From Halocatena pleomorpha (GTDB lineage Archaea > Halobacteriota > Halobacteria > Halobacteriales > Haloarculaceae), in contig NZ_RRCH01000002.1 of assembly GCF_003862495.1 (NCBI RefSeq), positions 80,677 through 144,676 on the forward strand: DNA of 64,000 bases, given 5' to 3'. A program made the translations under genes and the position numbers. How positions within the stretch are numbered: the stretch's first letter is position 1; the number at the start of each line of letters is the position of its first letter. The notes beneath the pieces are model-generated. The model was not told the DNA's origin and ran no database searches. It was given only the letters and a program-made list of their open reading frames with translations. Shown piece by piece: positions 28,152-37,053 of this stretch.

Positions 28152-29009
28152 CTAATCGGATAAGTGCGCCCCAGCAAGGAGTTCATACTCTTCATACTCT
28201 TGTCGTATCTTCGTTCCACTTATTTCCGCTATCTTCTCAGGAACCGAGACAACCGAGTATCCTACCCTACGCCCAATAGCGACCGTATCGATGTCTGGAA
28301 CGATCATCACTTTGACATTCTGATAACTGCTGTATACGTTTTTAATAAGTTCCTTTCGTTCCTGAGCAGTGAACGGGTTTTTCTCGCTGAGCTCGGTGTC
28401 GCGGATAGCAATGACGACCCCCTTTCTGTTGTCGGCAACGGAATCGATGATAGTACGATGACCATCATGGAATGGCTGCCACCGACCGAGGAACACGTGA
28501 CTCGGTTCGGGTTTACGATTTAACTCCATATTAATTTCTTTGAGATTTTCCTTCTTTGAGTGCGTCGCAGTCTGTACTTCGAGCACATCTTCTTCTTGCT
28601 CGGGCACCTCGAAGGGCGCATCAATACCGGTAAAGTTCTTTATCTTTCCTTTCCGAGCTTGTTCATACATGCCTTTCACATCGCGCTCCTCACACACATC
28701 AATCGGTGCCTTGACGTGGACGAACGCAACATCGCTGACCTTCTCACGAATCATCTCTCGTTGCGATTCGTATGGTGTAATGAACGAGGCGACGACATCG
28801 AACCCTTGTTTGTTCAACACTTCAGCCATCCCAGCAGCACGTCTGAGATTCTCGGTACGGTCCGCTTTTAAGAATCCGAGGTCGGTGTTGAGCGTATCAC
28901 GGAGAAAATCCCCGTCCAAGTGAATCGTCTTCGGACCAACTAATCCTTCAGCGAGGGTCGTCTTTCCGGAACATGGCAGCCCGAAGAGCCACGTGGTTTC
29001 TCCCACCAT
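28152..29009 (-). CDS. APS kinase fused to a nucleotidyltransferase domain
   Basis: 285 residues in two domains. The N-terminal P-loop domain (GLPCSGKT at 10-17, HLDGDFLRDTL at 30-40) is an adenylylsulfate kinase that phosphorylates APS to PAPS. The C-terminal domain (about 170-285) has the HxGH signature of cytidylyl/adenylyltransferases (LGRWQPFHDGH, HDGH at 181-184) and an ISGTKIR tail motif typical of NMN-adenylyltransferase-like folds. PAPS would feed the sulfotransferase two genes upstream. The ATG overlaps the preceding stop as TGATG, so it is translationally coupled. Confidence 0.85.
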   Translation of the reverse strand: MVGETTWLFGLPCSGKTTLAEGLVGPKTIHLDGDFLRDTLNTDLGFLKADRTENLRRAAGMAEVLNKQGFDVVASFITPYESQREMIREKVSDVAFVHVKAPIDVCEERDVKGMYEQARKGKIKNFTGIDAPFEVPEQEEDVLEVQTATHSKKENLKEINMELNRKPEPSHVFLGRWQPFHDGHRTIIDSVADNRKGVVIAIRDTELSEKNPFTAQERKELIKNVYSSYQNVKVMIVPDIDTVAIGRRVGYSVVSVPEKIAEISGTKIRQEYEEYELLAGAHLSD

Positions 29010-29549
29010 CAGCTTACCCTCCTTGTGAGCGAGGCGGGTCCATCCGCTCTCGCGCCGATTGCATCGACATTGGTCGTTTCGCTGTCGTACTGTCCAGCAA
29101 GTTTTGACTCTGCGTTCGTTGTATCGTTTGGCATGAGAGTTGTCTCATCTGTTATAATTGTGAAATTTATAGCTTGTTTTCCGGCGTCGCACGCTTCTAG
29201 AGTCTTGGTGTTCTCGATGTGGGTGTGACGGACCGTCGCACGACCGTCTGGGGTTGTCAGCGTACTCGAAACACACATTCGCACTGTACGCCACGTTCGA
29301 GTGCTGCGATTCCCTGAGAACGGTCTTGACGCCATGGTTCTTACGGAGTTCACGATACGCACTACTTTCCTCGTTGAACGCTCGATGTCTGCGGTCGAGA
29401 CATTGGTATTCGTCAGGAGCAACTCCGAGAGATTCAGAAATCGTACAGAGGGACACAGTTTCGAGCGCTCCATGAGAATTACTAGCTTTAGGAACCTCAC
29501 GATGGGAGTGTGTTTTATCGCGGTGGACTGTCGCTTCGCTCAGATCCAT
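29009..29549 (-). pseudogene. Unknown gene between sulfotransferase and APS kinase, apparently frameshifted
   Basis: The frame from 29549 (MDLSEATVHRDKTHSHREV...) overlaps the sulfotransferase stop (ATGGATCTGA). A second frame ends at 29009, overlapping the APS-kinase start, and reads SSTLTTPDGRATVRHTHIE and INFTIITDETTLMPNDTTNA. Both ends are coupled to neighbours, so a single ~180-residue gene with one indel around 29250-29300 is the simplest model. No family recognised. It could be a genuine break or a sequence error. Confidence 0.4.
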
Positions 29550-30763
29550 TCTGACTCCTCCGTGTATCCCAGTTCCGCAACGACTCCGTTATACGTCTCA
29601 TCGGCTCGTTCAAGTGCACTTCTGATGAGATCCTCTCTGTTTCGCCAGCGAGCAGGTTTCGGTTCCTTCGTCGTCATCACCTTATTGGGATTCTCAACGT
29701 TCTCGGAAAGCAGCACTGACTCGCCGAGACCGGCAAACTCGATGATCTCCTCGATCGTAGAGTCGGTCTCGGTGATGACATCCTCAAACCGAATTCTACG
29801 GACATCTTCGAACACGTCGCGGTCAGTAAGGATGTGGCGGTGAGCCTGGGTCCACTGTGCCAGACAGATATCAATGAGTTTTCCTTCGTTAAACCAGTTC
29901 GGCGGAAGGTCGTAGCTCCACAGTGAGCCATCGTAACCTTCGAGATTGAGGGCCCCCACGTCGTACGTCTGGAATCCTCTGTTTAGACGCCATCCATCAT
30001 AGAGCCCATTAATCGACGCTGCTGGGTTCCGCGTGAGGTGAACGACTCTGATGTCTGTCTCAGGAAATAGCTGATTGCGGATCCACGAGAGTCGGTATGC
30101 GTCAACGCTCGCTTTCAGAACGAGCGTTCGCTCGAAGTCGTCAGCCGTGAGGCTGCGCTTGTGGTCGTGCGAGGAAACGAACGGTCTATCCTCGATTGTT
30201 TCGGTTTCGAACGGGCTGTCTGCGTCCCCTCTTGTATACTCATCGTACTGTAACGTCGAGATCCCGAATCCCGTGAGTATCTCGTCGAGTGAAGCACCCT
30301 CAAGTAGTTCCTCGTGCACCTGCTCGTACGGAATATCTCGATGTGGGAACTGCAATGGAAGCCGGACAAGCGCGTTGTCCACACGATGCGTTCGGTCACC
30401 GGATCGCTCAGTTGCGCCGACATCAGCTAGAATATCTGTTAGAAGCTGTTCCCGGTTGAACGCCTCGAAGTCAGCAGGAACGATATCGGACTCGAACGCT
30501 GGGTAACAGATCCCATTCAAGGTGTACCATTGGCCGTGTTCGCCATCGGGACTACACGTTTTTTCATGATGTCGAAGAATATCAAAAAGGAGGCTACTGC
30601 CCCCTCTCGGAGCCGATGCGATAAGTAACACGCTATCGAAGTCATCAGCTCGATATTTCGACAGTGTCGATAGTTTGTCATCTGATATAATATTTTCTTT
30701 TATGTGTTCGTACTTTCGTCGAGCGGCATTTTGCAGGCCGGTTATCGCGGGTTCGCTGTTCAT
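29540..30763 (-). CDS. Sulfotransferase (PAPS-dependent)
   Basis: 407 residues. The 5'-phosphosulfate loop is LIASAPRGGSSLLFDILR at about 48-64. The 3'-phosphate-binding region is VVHLTRNPAASINGLYDGWR near residue 240. These are hallmarks of P-loop sulfotransferases (Sulfotransfer_3). The product would be a sulfated lipid or glycan; haloarchaea sulfate glycolipids and S-layer glycans, so either is plausible. It is first in a three-gene minus-strand operon ending with the PAPS-forming kinase. Confidence 0.82.
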   Translation of the reverse strand: MNSEPAITGLQNAARRKYEHIKENIISDDKLSTLSKYRADDFDSVLLIASAPRGGSSLLFDILRHHEKTCSPDGEHGQWYTLNGICYPAFESDIVPADFEAFNREQLLTDILADVGATERSGDRTHRVDNALVRLPLQFPHRDIPYEQVHEELLEGASLDEILTGFGISTLQYDEYTRGDADSPFETETIEDRPFVSSHDHKRSLTADDFERTLVLKASVDAYRLSWIRNQLFPETDIRVVHLTRNPAASINGLYDGWRLNRGFQTYDVGALNLEGYDGSLWSYDLPPNWFNEGKLIDICLAQWTQAHRHILTDRDVFEDVRRIRFEDVITETDSTIEEIIEFAGLGESVLLSENVENPNKVMTTKEPKPARWRNREDLIRSALERADETYNGVVAELGYTEESEWI

Positions 30764-30991
30764 GTAACCCCCTACCTTGATGTTTATCGAGGGTGAGGAG
30801 CATAAGCGCAGGACTTTCTTACGCTGGCCGCTCTAACTACTACCCCCTCACAACGAATAGGTCCGTTACCATCGATGGAAGTGTAATCAAAGATAAATTT
30901 CCACGAATAAAAATTGCGTTCCTCGCTGAAAGCGAGACAGCAAGCGCATGCAGGCGAAATGCACTCTTAATCACTTCCCGTTAGTTATATA

Positions 30992-31747
30992 ATGGGAACG
31001 CTCGATACAGACGAACTCTGGACGAAAAGCGAACTCGAAGACGCGATCGAGCGTGATGCATTGGCTGACTGGAAGGCACTACGGTATGAGACCTTCCACG
31101 ACACGATGACCGATGAGAATACTCCCTATCCATGTTATTTCGCAGTCGAAGCTGAACGGAACGGATACTTCCGGTATACTTTTCTCGGCAGCCCAGATGA
31201 CCCTAATGCCCGCTCACGACTCACGGATGCGCTCGTGGCCTATCTCGGTAATTACAGAACGATTGGCGATATTACTTCACTGGTTATTTTGTTTGAACCA
31301 CCGGCAAGAGAACAATCTACAGAGACCTACAAGCGCCAGTTTTGGGAGTTGCTTGAAGACCTCTGGAATCGGGATCCTGAGCCGTGGCCTGAGACGGTTC
31401 CCACGGATCCCGACCATCCGATGTGGCGCTACTGTTTCGCTGGCGAACCCATGTTCTTGGTTGCTCGTGCGCCCTTCTATGAGGCGCGACACAGCCGATA
31501 TACACCTCATGGTCTCGAAATCACGATTCAGCCTGCAGGCGTCTTTGAGGGGCTCTCTGGAATGTCCGATAAGGGCCAGCGCGCACGAAGTACTATCCGC
31601 GACCGGCTTGCTAACTATGATGAGATTCAAAGACATCCCGATGTGGGTGATTACTCTGACCCGCGACGGCATGAGTGGAAGCAATATCTTCTTCCAGAGA
31701 CAAACGAAGAAAGCGTTGCTCGCTGTCCACTCCCAGAACGGTCATAG
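30992..31747 (+). CDS. YqcI/YcgG family protein
   Basis: 251 residues resembling PF08892: ALRYETFHDTMTDENTPYPC near the start, LVILFEPP in the middle, FWELLEDLWNRDPEPWP, and the central FAGEPMFLVARAPFYEARHS. Bacterial members are conserved but of unknown function, and some lie in biosynthetic clusters. There is no operon partner. The ATG at 30992 directly follows AT-rich ttagttatata. Confidence 0.7.
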   Translation: MGTLDTDELWTKSELEDAIERDALADWKALRYETFHDTMTDENTPYPCYFAVEAERNGYFRYTFLGSPDDPNARSRLTDALVAYLGNYRTIGDITSLVILFEPPAREQSTETYKRQFWELLEDLWNRDPEPWPETVPTDPDHPMWRYCFAGEPMFLVARAPFYEARHSRYTPHGLEITIQPAGVFEGLSGMSDKGQRARSTIRDRLANYDEIQRHPDVGDYSDPRRHEWKQYLLPETNEESVARCPLPERS

Positions 31748-31830
31748 AAAGACTATGGAATGAGATCGATGCTGCACCTTTATTTAACAAGGCAGATTGT
31801 ACAGTAGAAAACTCGCAGCCATCTTCAGTT

Positions 31831-32508
31831 ATGATGGGTGTGGATCGGTTACTTCGACGCTGTTTCCTCTATTTACCGAAACAGGTTACTGTGATGAAAA
31901 TAATATATGATATCATGGCGACGAAGCATCAGGAAGTACCCATTTGGGAACAGTACAAATTCATCATCAGTTCGGCTGGCTCTCGGTATGCAACCGTCGC
32001 GGCTGGGCTTATCTTAGGGGTGCCAGCCATCGCGTACCTCTCTGGTAGTGTCGCCGCCATGTTCTACGTTCATATCGGACTGGCCGCCTTCTGGTTTGGG
32101 ATGGATTTTTTCTTCAGGTACGTCCTGGCTCCAGCGGTCGCTGCGTCTGGCCCCGACACGGCGGCAGCACTCATTCCCAACCTCTCGCCGCGGATTATGG
32201 TCGTCGGAGAGTCATTAACTGTCGGGACGATTGGGTCGGGACTTGGACTCGCCCATCGATTCGGCTACCTGGTCACCCCACCAGTGTGGGTCTGGGGAGC
32301 GCTCGGCATCGCTGCTGTGATGCTCGGTATCGCCTTTGGACCGCTTCATCACTATCAGTTGGAAATGCTCCGTGAGCTAGATTCCTCGGCCCCAAATGGC
32401 GAGCGAGTTGAGCGTCTCAATGAGACGGCAATGCGCTGGTTGATGGGGATGACGGGGTTGTTTCTCCTCATTACCCTCATGATGGTTGGATTACGGGGAC
32501 TGATCTGA
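31831..32508 (+). CDS. Integral membrane protein of unknown function
   Basis: About 225 residues with five predicted helices (YATVAAGLILGVPAIAYLSG, MFYVHIGLAAFWFGMDFFF, VWVWGALGIAAVMLGIAFG and a final LMGMTGLFLLITLMMVGL). It resembles uncharacterised haloarchaeal CopD/DUF2269-like proteins but carries no diagnostic motif. Starts at 31831, 31894 or 31915 are possible. 31831 fits a TATA-like tttatttaa at 31780. Confidence 0.6.
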   Translation: MMGVDRLLRRCFLYLPKQVTVMKIIYDIMATKHQEVPIWEQYKFIISSAGSRYATVAAGLILGVPAIAYLSGSVAAMFYVHIGLAAFWFGMDFFFRYVLAPAVAASGPDTAAALIPNLSPRIMVVGESLTVGTIGSGLGLAHRFGYLVTPPVWVWGALGIAAVMLGIAFGPLHHYQLEMLRELDSSAPNGERVERLNETAMRWLMGMTGLFLLITLMMVGLRGLI

Positions 32509-32957
32509 TACCTAAGGTCGGTTCAGCGATTGGTGTTCCATGACGTCGCTCCGTCTGCGTTCTGTCGAACGATCGGCCAAGTCGGTCGAGTTCATGCGCG
32601 ATCACCACGTCGTAGTCTTCGATGTGTTCGCGGAGCCGCTGCTACTTTTCCCGGTCGGCCTGCACGGTCTCCCAGAGCTGATCGTGTGCCTCCGGTGCTG
32701 GTGCAAGCGTTTGCCGGAAATCCTCAATGGTTTCGGCGTCTGCGATCATCGGCGCGGCGTCAACCGCCCACTTCGGCGTCTGTTTGGGAAGCTCCGGAGG
32801 CAACACATTCACATCCTCTGGATCGACCTCGTGCTCCCGACAGTAGTGTTTCATCGCGGCCAGTGAATTCCACCGCCTTATGGCGATTCAACACAGCCCT
32901 TTGCTCAGAGTCTGCAGTGTCTGATACCGTCTGGATCTCAGGATGGTAAACGTGCAT
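32500..32957 (-). pseudogene. Recombination-related relics
   Basis: Reading leftward, MHVYHPEIQTVSDTADSEQR and HYCREHEVDPEDVNVLPPEL belong to an unrecognised small protein in two frames. The last segment, REHIEDYDVVIAHELDRLGR followed by SFDRT, matches the N-terminal catalytic region of serine recombinases (HELDRLGRS). All pieces are short and out of frame with one another. Confidence 0.4.
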
Positions 32958-33054
32958 CGCATAGACAGCGGGTTGGCTGTTCTTATCGAGCCAGAGAGTC
33001 GCGTGATCTGAGTGTGGTGGCTCATCCCCTTACTCGACGGTTTCGAGCTCTCGA

Positions 33055-33375
33055 TCAACCCAATAACCGTGACACGAACACTTTTCCTTTCCCGTTGGTC
33101 GTTCGTGTCACTAACTTCTGATCGGTTGCTGCTGGCGTCGTGTTATCGATGATGTCTTGTCTATCTTGAGGGTACGTATTATAGTATTTATAACATGATG
33201 GTACTACATACGCTGCTCCAGCGATTATACAGCCAACACAAGCAACTTTACCCTTAATTCCTGTTAATTTACTTATTCTACAGACCCATCCGCAAACCCC
33301 CGCGCCGCCACCGGTGTTAACAAGACAATTCGTACACGCCCACGCACTACACTGAATAATGATAGATTGAGCCAT
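33055..33375 (-). CDS. Halocin-C8-like cysteine-rich peptide
   Basis: 106 residues. The N-terminal ~65 contain eight Cys (9, 14, 17, 28, 32, 46, 49, 61) in a glycine-rich hydrophobic context: CSAWACTNC, GAGVCGWVCRISK, VACVGCIIAGAAYVVPSC. Spacing and composition resemble the mature part of halocin C8 and its relatives, compact disulfide-rich antimicrobial peptides of haloarchaea. Halocin C8 is cut from a precursor whose longer N-terminal part confers immunity. Here no such precursor is present: a stop codon directly precedes the ATG, and an IS1595-type end begins about 50 bases upstream. A further oddity is the ~40-residue tail after the last Cys. Confidence 0.5.
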   Translation of the reverse strand: MAQSIIIQCSAWACTNCLVNTGGGAGVCGWVCRISKLTGIKGKVACVGCIIAGAAYVVPSCYKYYNTYPQDRQDIIDNTTPAATDQKLVTRTTNGKGKVFVSRLLG

Positions 33376-33419
33376 CTAGTTCAAGCGCTTCGGTCGGCGT
33401 CTGATTCTCCAGCGCTTAA

Positions 33420-33899
33420 TGGCTTCGGTGGTGGTTATAGTAGCACGACTTCTGGGGTTTAGCCTGGATTCGAGGCAATTTTCGGCGACGCTCTTCTGTA
33501 GGAGATTGTTGATGATGTTTAGCGGGGGCTGTTGAATCGAAGAGGGCAAGGGCACCGCGTGAGCGGTGGCCGACACGAGTGATTCCGCTCGATGTGTTTG
33601 GCTCGGAATCGATCGCAGCAGATCTGCTGGAACAGGCCCGCTGGCGTGACGGCGTTGAATGCTCCCGCTGCCGTTCTGACCGGACGGTCAAGAACGGCAG
33701 CTATGGGCCGTTTCAACGCTATCTCTGTAAGAATTGTGACCAAACGTTCAATGATAAGACCGGCACGATATTTGCTCACTCGAAGATCGCGCCCCGCAAG
33801 TGGTTGTTCTCGATCGAGAGGGACACCATCACCTTCGGTGTGTCTAGCCACCCTGCGTTTCCGCTGTATCAACGTGCGCTAACGTTTATGAACGCGTGA
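33420..33899 (+). pseudogene. IS1595-type (ISH4-like) transposase N-terminal remnant
   Basis: The frame 33579-33899 begins IPLDVFGSESIAADLLEQAR and has the N-terminal zinc ribbon VECSRCRSDRTVK...YLCKNCDQTFNDKTGTI plus FAHSKIAPRKWLFSI, which is diagnostic of IS1595 transposases. Similarity ends at about 33815, before the DDE core. The ~150 bases in front probably include the left end of the element. Confidence 0.75.
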
Positions 33900-33990
33900 T
33901 TGGCGAGTGCAAGGAGTGAAGAGACAGAGACTGGAATACTCACCCCGAACTGGCGGGTACAGTATCCTGATTTTAGCTGGATGCAGGCGC

Positions 33991-34060
33991 TAAGCCCCCG
34001 TCCTCAAGGAGCACCGCAGTCCGCGAAGCGGACAAGGAGCGCAGTAGGGCGGGGATACAG
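33991..34060 (+). repeat. Solo right-end-like sequence of an IS1341/IS605 element
   Basis: aagcccccgtcctcaaggag...cagtagggcggggatac, with an internal GTCCGCgaaGCGGAC hairpin, resembles the right end at 35642-35704 (aagccccacccgcaaggagc...gagtagggtgggg). It is the scar of another TnpB element. Confidence 0.5.
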
Positions 34061-34146
34061 CGCCGTCATCATCTGTTCATACACGATACTACTGCTGGCC
34101 CACAGGCCCACGCAATCGAAACGCTTTTGTGCATAGAGTATATACT

Positions 34147-34275
34147 ATGCATACGGTGAAACGGACCACAATCACGCTCCGAGAGGACCAACACGAGTGG
34201 ATACAGGAACACCACCTGACTCTCTCATCGTTCATCCGCGAGCGACTTGACGAGTATATCGAGGAACACGAGTAG
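34147..34275 (+). CDS. Small ribbon-helix-helix-like protein preceding TnpB
   Basis: 42 residues starting MHTVKRTTITLREDQHEWIQ and ending in an LSSFIRERLDEYIEEHE helix, the beta-helix-helix layout of CopG/RHH DNA-binding proteins. It stops three bases before the TnpB start and is a common companion of haloarchaeal TnpB genes. It probably dampens or tunes the element's expression (inference). Confidence 0.6.
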   Translation: MHTVKRTTITLREDQHEWIQEHHLTLSSFIRERLDEYIEEHE

Positions 34276-34634
34276 CGAATGTACTACGCCTACAAATACC
34301 GTCTCAAGCCGTCCGACGCCCACCGCGAGGAGTTGGACCGCCACCGCGATATTTGTCGGCAACTGTACAACCACACGCGCTACCGCCTCAACGAATACCG
34401 CGATGAACACGGCGAACTACCGTCCATGACCACCCTACGGTCGGAACTCCCCGACCTCAAGAAGTGGTGGGACGGCCTCTCGGACGTGTACTCGAAAGTT
34501 CTCCAAACCGTCGTGGAACGCCTATTCGACAATCTGAGTAGCCTTTCCGCACTCAAAGAAAACGGCTACAGCGTCGGACAACTCAAGTGGAAACCGCCAC
34601 GCGAGTTTCGCAGTTTCACCTACAGTCAGTCTGG

Positions 34635-34692
34635 TCACCAGAAGCCGAAGGCTTCTGGTTGGCAGCCAGAAATCTGTGATTTCTGGCGACGG
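34635..34692 (+). repeat. Double-hairpin insert E1 (58 bases) in tnpB
   Basis: tcaCCAGAAGCCgaaGGCTTCTGG, linker ttggcag, then CCAGAAATCtgtGATTTCTGG and cgacgg. Two perfect hairpins, each with a 9-bp stem and a 3-base loop. Deleting it joins TCTGG to CTTCAAG and repairs the reading frame. Confidence 0.75.
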
Positions 34693-35470
34693 CTTCAAGC
34701 TCGACAAGAAGGGCGGTCAGACCGTGCTGTCACTCTCGAAACTCGCGGACATCCCGATTCGGCTCCACCGCGCCATCCCCGACGACGCGAAACTGAAGCA
34801 GGTCACGGTCAAGAAGGAACCAACGGGTGAGTGGTTCGCTACTTTTGGCGTGGAGGTTGACCGCGACCTCCCAGAGAAACCCGACGAGTTGACCGAGACG
34901 GTTGGCATCGACGTGGGCATCCTGAAGTACGCCCACGATACCGACGGCCACGCAGTCGAGTCTCTCGACCTTTCTGACGAACGAGAGCGATTGGAACGCG
35001 AGCAACGCAAGCTCTCACGGAAGCAACACGGGTCGAACAACTACGAGACGCAACGGCGACGAGTCGCAGAGTGTCACGCCGACCTCCGACGGAAGCGCCG
35101 CGACTTCTTACACAAGTTGTCGACCTACTACGCCCGAGAGTACGACCTTGTGGCCGTCGAAGACTTGAACGTCTCGGGGATGATGGAGTCACCATCGAAC
35201 AGCCGCAACACCGCCTCCGCCGCGTGGCGAACGTTCCTCTCGTTGCTCGAATACAAGTGTGAACGAGCAGGAACGCACTTCGTGGCGGTAGCCCCGGCAG
35301 GAACGACCAAAGAGTGCGCTGCGTGTGGTGTCTCGACGGATAAGCCGCTATGGGTCCGTGAACATTCCTGTCCGTCGTGCGGGTTCACCGCCGACCGAGA
35401 CTGGAATGCGGCGTGGAATATTCTTTCTCGCGGTATCAAGCAGTTAGGAGCGGGACGCTCCGAATCAACG

Positions 35471-35527
35471 TCACCAGAAATCTCAGATTTCTGGTTGGCA
35501 AACGAGACGTATCGCGTCTCGTCAACG
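35471..35527 (+). repeat. Double-hairpin insert E2 (57 bases) in tnpB
   Basis: tcaCCAGAAATCtcaGATTTCTGGttggcaaa, then CGAGACG-tatcg-CGTCTCG, ending tcaacg. The same hexamer TCAACG stands immediately before the insert, so it is flanked by a possible 6-base target duplication. The reading frame is preserved. Confidence 0.75.
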
Positions 35528-35580
35528 CCTGTGGAGACTGCGCTCCCTACGGGAACTACTACGGTTCCTGCAAAGCGCGT

Positions 35581-35630
35581 TCGCCAGAACTTATGGTTCT
35601 GGCTGGCTGCCAGACATAGTCTGGCAACGT
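35581..35630 (+). repeat. Double-hairpin insert E3 (50 bases) in tnpB
   Basis: tcgCCAGAACttatgGTTCTGGctggctg, then CCAGACataGTCTGG and caacgt. It separates GCGCGT from CGTGGAAGC, which together restore the usual TnpB tail. Possible CGT duplication. Confidence 0.7.
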
Positions 35631-35641
35631 CGTGGAAGCAG

Positions 35642-35704
35642 GAAGCCCCACCCGCAAGGAGCGAACGGCGTCAGCCGTGAGCGAGTAGGGTGGGGTAGTT
35701 CACG
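35642..35704 (+). repeat. Right end of the IS1341/IS605-type element
   Basis: aagccccacccgcaaggagc...gtgagcgagtagggtggggtagttcac, with a CGGC-GTCA-GCCG hairpin just past the tnpB stop. In this family the 3' end of tnpB plus the right end encode the guide (omega) RNA. Confidence 0.55.
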
Positions 35705-35724
35705 ATGTTTGAGATCAATAAGAC

Positions 35725-36117
35725 TTAAAGCAGCGGTCCATCCGACCGCCGGTTTCGGGTCTCGATGACTTGCTGTTTGATATCGTCCGCTGTGAGCTGC
35801 TCAGCAGCTGCACAGAGAAATGCCTCGTATAACTCGCGCTTCTGAGGATCCGAATACCCCTCTCGACGCAATTCGATTTCCGCCTCAAAAAGTATCCCCT
35901 CATCCCCGTCTATTTTTTCCCACGTTTCAGGAAGACAATAAACAGAATGCTGGGTTTTCTCTTGGTTGGTCGCAAACGCTGGATCCGACCGAGGATCATA
36001 CGTAGGAGATTGATCTGAGGTTGGTTCATTTGATTCTTCTGAACTATCGTGCAATGTCCCAGCCAGTTCGTCAAGTGCTTCATCACCTGGATCGTCACCG
36101 AGATCGTCGAAGGCCAT
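35725..36117 (-). CDS. ParA partner protein (putative ParB-type adaptor)
   Basis: 130 residues, strongly acidic N-terminal half (DDLGDDPGDEALDELAGTLH) and a helical C-terminus (YCLPETWEKIDGDEGILFEA, LYEAFLCAAAEQLTADDIKQ). The start overlaps the parA stop at 36117, so the two are coupled. Position and size fit the small centromere-binding or adaptor protein of type Ib-like plasmid partition loci; no ParB domain is recognisable. Confidence 0.6.
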   Translation of the reverse strand: MAFDDLGDDPGDEALDELAGTLHDSSEESNEPTSDQSPTYDPRSDPAFATNQEKTQHSVYCLPETWEKIDGDEGILFEAEIELRREGYSDPQKRELYEAFLCAAAEQLTADDIKQQVIETRNRRSDGPLL

Positions 36118-36977
36118 TAGCGCACCACCCCACCTTGCTCAACGATTGCTGCAAGCTCGTCAAAACACCGAAGTTGATCACAGTCAGGGTCGAAATCTCT
36201 GAGTGGTTGCTGAGCACGATGTGCCTTGTCAATGGACCCCCGGTGACGGATCCCCGGAAGATTGTCATCGAACGTGCGATTGTCGATATCGTCCCAATCT
36301 GCCTGTGTAAGGCGTGCGAAGTTGGGGACAAATCCAGCGAGCTCGTCACGTTTGTTGATCGCTTCAAGGAGGTTTCGATCACGGGTGTCTTGATCCAACC
36401 GTTCGCTTAGATCTGTCGGGACGAGGGCGAGCAGATCCAAGTCGAAATATTGGCGTGCTTCCTGAATAAGTCGCTTATTCGTCTGTGTGATACCGGATTC
36501 CCAGCCAGATTCAGGCCGGAGAGGGACAATCAAGTTCTGTGTCGCGTACAGAGCGTTATCGTTTAACTTTCCTCTATTAGCTGGCGTGTCGACGACGATA
36601 TGCTCATAGACATTGTCAAGAAGTGGATTTACGACATTACGATCCAACCGCTGGCTGCTAGCCATAGCGGACTGAAGATCCGTCTCAACTCCCTCCAAAT
36701 CCTCATGAGAGGGCAGCAGATCAAGCCCTCCTCCGATGCTGACGATTGCCTTCCGTGGATCCCGTCCATCGATCAAGATCTCCTCAACGTGGTTGTCGCC
36801 TTCAAACCGACCACGGTATCCTAGATTAAACGTTGCGTGTCCATTGTCGTCAAGATCAACCAGTAACGCGCGACCGTTGCGCTCGGCGAGTTCGCGCGCT
36901 AAGTTGATCGAAATCGTGCTCTTACCAAACCCACCTTTCAACACATTTACTGCTACTGCCCGTGGTTCGCTTTCCAT
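36117..36977 (-). CDS. parA: ParA-family partition ATPase
   Basis: 286 residues. The deviant Walker A motif KGGFGKST (14-21) with the signature Lys, LLVDLDDNGHAT (Walker A' region near 40), and IVVDTPANRGKLNDNA (Walker B) define a ParA/Soj ATPase. It drives plasmid or chromosome segregation by binding DNA as an ATP dimer. Directly upstream lie duplicated repeat blocks likely to be its centromere. A second parA at 40 kb is broken. Confidence 0.9.
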   Translation of the reverse strand: MESEPRAVAVNVLKGGFGKSTISINLARELAERNGRALLVDLDDNGHATFNLGYRGRFEGDNHVEEILIDGRDPRKAIVSIGGGLDLLPSHEDLEGVETDLQSAMASSQRLDRNVVNPLLDNVYEHIVVDTPANRGKLNDNALYATQNLIVPLRPESGWESGITQTNKRLIQEARQYFDLDLLALVPTDLSERLDQDTRDRNLLEAINKRDELAGFVPNFARLTQADWDDIDNRTFDDNLPGIRHRGSIDKAHRAQQPLRDFDPDCDQLRCFDELAAIVEQGGVVR

Positions 36978-37053
36978 GTCTATTCATCTATCTTCCCACA
37001 TTATAAAACATGAGGACATGACTCAGTGTCTACAATGTGAATAATGTTATAAT

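Larger units (their letters stand above)
34279..35680 (+). pseudogene. tnpB: TnpB RNA-guided nuclease gene interrupted by hairpin inserts
   Basis: The N-terminal part (MYYAYKYRLKPSDAHREELD to KPPREFRSFTYSQSG) is in frame 1. The remainder (FKLDKKGGQTVLSLSKLA onward) is in frame 2 with a complete RuvC/zinc core: ETVGIDVGILKYAHD, LVAVEDLNVSGM, ECAACG...CPSCGFTADRDWNAAWN. A 58-base insert at 34635-34692 causes the shift. Two more inserts lie after the catalytic core, a 57-base one in frame and a 50-base one. Removing them restores a ~425-residue TnpB of normal length. As it stands the nuclease cannot be made whole. Confidence 0.85.

Noticed and set aside
29301..29843. Plus-strand frame of 180 codons
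   Set aside because: Opposite to the sulfotransferase and the coupled middle gene; serine/arginine-rich shadow.
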